Program-made: the position numbers and the translations under genes
The notes under the pieces: generated by a model
What the model was told of the DNA's origin: nothing
Databases searched by the model: none
The model's input: only the letters and a program-made list of their open reading frames with translations
Assembly (NCBI GenBank): GCA_019636675.1
Contig: JAHBXC010000002.1
Location: 248,001 to 312,000, forward strand
Reading direction: 5' to 3'
From: Phycisphaeraceae bacterium
GTDB lineage: Bacteria > Planctomycetota > Phycisphaerae > Phycisphaerales > UBA1924
Length of the DNA: 64,000 nucleotides
Shown here: one piece after another, positions 63,101 through 64,000 of the stretch
Layout of the letters: every line of letters starts with the position of its first letter
Position numbering within the stretch: the first letter of the stretch is position 1

Positions 63101-63649
63101 TGGATCCCGGCGCGCATGCGCGAAGAAGTCAACGAGATCCGTCGACTGCAGTACAACCCCAACGTCACCGTCCGCTCGCGCGGCGTGATGGAGAAGTGCT
63201 CGTACTGCATCCAGCGCGTCAACAAGGCACGCATGGAGAGCAAGCTCGACCCCAAGGTCAACGCGCTCGGGCGCATCCCCGACGGCTACTTCCAGACCGC
63301 CTGCGAGCAGGCCTGCCCGACCGACTCCATCGTCTTCGGCGACATCACCAACCCCGACGCACGCGTCGCGAAGATGCGCGAGCACGGGCGATCCTACATG
63401 GTCCTCGCCTACCTCAACACCCGCCCGCGCACCACCCACATGGTCCGCGTGCGAAACCCCAACCCCGCCATCCGAACCCCCAACGACAACCCGTTCCACC
63501 ACGGCGATCACTCCTCCGGCGCGCACTCCTTCGCTGATCCCGCGCGCCTCGAGAGCGATCCCGGTCACAAGTTGAGTCTCCAGGTGCTGCCGACCGATCA
63601 CGGTCGTCGCGGCGCGATCAAGTCCGTCATCGCGGGAGTCCTGGCATGA
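60119..63649 (+). CDS. actB: Alternative complex III molybdopterin-like/iron-sulfur subunit (ActB)
   Basis: The 1176-residue protein is the fused form. A twin-arginine-like RREFLKIMGASLALAG (about 79-95) comes first, then a molybdopterin-oxidoreductase-like region (about 110-790). The C-terminal ferredoxin-like part (about 800-1100) has CTGCGTCITACQ, CVHCENAPCETVCP, CIGTRYCANNCP, CSYCIQ and CEQACP, enough for three [4Fe-4S] and one [3Fe-4S] clusters. ActB has lost molybdopterin in known complexes. Start GTG 60119 or ATG 60155 is unclear. Its stop overlaps the actC start by four bases. Confidence 0.93.
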   Translation: MITESQQASITPMSAHDQCPSSKKEGKPALKPRVAPDTSAATGARFYRSVDDIADTPEFREHAEREFLAGASEINEETRREFLKIMGASLALAGVAGLAACRRPDHKILAYNKEPEDLVPGNPLFYATAMPGAAGAQGLLVRTIDGRPIKLEGNPLHPINQGKSDLFAQAAILDLYDVDRLRSPRQGAQARTWAEFESFASSHFGAFNATGGEGLAFLVDAQSGPTRAAMRARVLDRWPRARWVEHDALDTGSAHDGAVLAFGGANREVFNLSRAKVILSVGRDFMTEPGALAEARGYAQGRRLTGPDATRDEMNRLYAVESALTITGGNADHRLALKPSELPTFLATLANKVFARTGTGGALSASVAGATLPAHDAWITALAEDLCSAQNRGAGAVLVGAQLPAWCHALAHAIHSAIAAVGATVSYVARPDADRASGPQRFKSLVADMNAGRVSTLVLMGVNPAFTAPSDLDYAAAHAKVGTTIALSANLDETAAASTWALPAAHFLEAWGDAHAADGTISPVQPMIAPLFGARSQAEVLAAILGDSTLDGFDIVRTVWKGVLRQDGEQFERTWRRALHDGVVPNTAARRVSPPVNASAIATAIREGVNDAPASSDLEVAILPHPYLRDGASGNNPWLYETPHPVTKVCWDNPVQIHPETAKSLRLSQGDRIRLNANGRSIEAAVFVQPGVALGTLVVELGMGRRSGGRIAEGRGFDTFPLRTTGAMGAATGATVEKIGSGYTLASTQNHQSIEGRDIIREVDLGAWQKFGNQMVKEKDTYGRYRELNFAGRLGTEAHTPLNRNVYLESQTHVYHTVDSEGQPREIGRRDPHTGVIDPQSVYQQWGMSIDLTTCTGCGTCITACQAENNIPVVGKAEIDRGRQMHWIRVDRYFADVHTGAGDETAMLLQPIACVHCENAPCETVCPVNATVHDYEGTNNMAYNRCIGTRYCANNCPYKVRRFNWFDYATKEYPAEYGQIAEGAKGSIQPPNGHWIPARMREEVNEIRRLQYNPNVTVRSRGVMEKCSYCIQRVNKARMESKLDPKVNALGRIPDGYFQTACEQACPTDSIVFGDITNPDARVAKMREHGRSYMVLAYLNTRPRTTHMVRVRNPNPAIRTPNDNPFHHGDHSSGAHSFADPARLESDPGHKLSLQVLPTDHGRRGAIKSVIAGVLA

Positions 63650-64000
63650 GCACCTTTGACCCCGACCAGGCGACCGCCGCCAGGCTCGCGGGCCTCGCCC
63701 CCGACGCGAACTACGCCCACGGCGATGTCGGCGACGGCACGCTCGTCGACGATCCCGCGCACGAGGCGCCCCTCACACTGGGCAACCAGACCTTCTCGTC
63801 GATCACCGACACCATCTGCGGCTGGGCCGAGAACCCCCAGCCGCGCATCTGGCTCCCGGTGTTCGGCATCGCCTCCATGCTCGCCACCGTCATGGGCGTG
63901 GCGATCCTCTACCTGTTCATCACGGGCGTGGGTGTCTGGGGCCTCAACACCCCGGTCGGCTGGGGCTTCGACATCACCAACTTCGTGTTCTGGGTCGGCA
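63646..64000 (+). CDS. actC: Alternative complex III NrfD-like membrane subunit (ActC), 5' part
   Basis: An ATG at 63646 overlaps the actB stop (ATGA) and the frame runs off the right edge with about 118 residues. It has a hydrophilic start (MSTFDPDQATAARLAGL). A first transmembrane helix (ASMLATVMGVAILYLFITGV) and a WGFDITNFVFWVG stretch follow, the typical NrfD/PsrC beginning for the quinol-binding membrane subunit. Order actA-actB-actC matches known ACIII operons. Confidence 0.88.
   Translation, partial: MSTFDPDQATAARLAGLAPDANYAHGDVGDGTLVDDPAHEAPLTLGNQTFSSITDTICGWAENPQPRIWLPVFGIASMLATVMGVAILYLFITGVGVWGLNTPVGWGFDITNFVFWVG

Noticed and set aside
60002-63601. 1199-codon open frame opposite actB
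   Set aside because: Antisense shadow of actB, whose CxxC-rich Fe-S motifs are unmistakable.

Overview
The window is GC-rich (about two thirds G+C by eye) chromosomal DNA, almost fully coding, with no insertion sequence, phage gene, CRISPR array, tRNA or rRNA gene that I could find. Its gene content points to a planctomycete, most likely of the Phycisphaerae. The clues are an alternative complex III operon (actA-actB-actC) facing a heme A synthase gene, a secreted HAF-type repeat protein ending in dockerin-like calcium motifs, a membrane protein with a double CxxC ribbon tail, a flotillin/NfeD operon, and SpeA beside a deoxyhypusine-synthase-like gene. This placement is inference; no 16S gene is present.

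Layout. 1-6.4 kb (minus strand): polyprenyl synthase (cut by the edge), PTS IIA, RsmB-type rRNA methyltransferase, an FtsX/MacB-type permease, a SurA/PpiD-like chaperone and ribosomal protein S4. 6.6-12.8 kb: IspH, flavin reductase, RecQ, an orphan chemoreceptor with an extra N-terminal region and a textbook terminator. 12.8-19.7 kb (minus): an envelope and secreted block with a lipoprotein, a tricorn-like S41 protease, an M16 peptidase and the HAF/dockerin protein. 19.8-29.1 kb (minus): histidine degradation (hutH, hutU, hutG, hutI) split into segments. A terminator after hutU is followed at once by a strong promoter and palindrome in front of an arsR gene. The arsR, SRPBCC, SRPBCC-YCII, hutG, hutI and map genes follow in tight order. 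29.2-38.6 kb (plus): a membrane protein, FolE2, a class I glutamine amidotransferase, a HhH-GPD glycosylase, SpeA, the DHS-like enzyme, an unknown protein and fumarylacetoacetase. 38.6-44.9 kb: a DUF255 protein, L28, TrmL, 5-formyl-THF cyclo-ligase, a LysM/L,D-transpeptidase and a second flavin reductase. 45.0-52.0 kb: mraZ, a candidate structured RNA and, converging on them, murC-murB-ddl-ftsQ-(unknown)-greA. 52.0-64.0 kb: a Nudix hydrolase, NfeD/NfeD/FloA, two small envelope genes, ctaA and the ACIII operon.

Most notable is the 386 bases after mraZ. They hold no convincing gene, end in a perfect 14-bp terminator hairpin, and fold by eye into hairpins of which five show the hexaloop ANGGAC closed by a C-G pair. 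Each of the five contains CANGGACG, which fits the known CsrA/RsmA high-affinity site. I propose a CsrB/RsmZ-like sponge RNA, or an mraZ 3' UTR with that role.

A second theme is start architecture. At least eleven genes have a -10-like hexamer only 6-10 bases before the start codon and no Shine-Dalgarno, which suggests frequent leaderless transcripts. Others (rpmB, hutI, mcp, the 5-formyl-THF cyclo-ligase gene) have clear Shine-Dalgarno sites.
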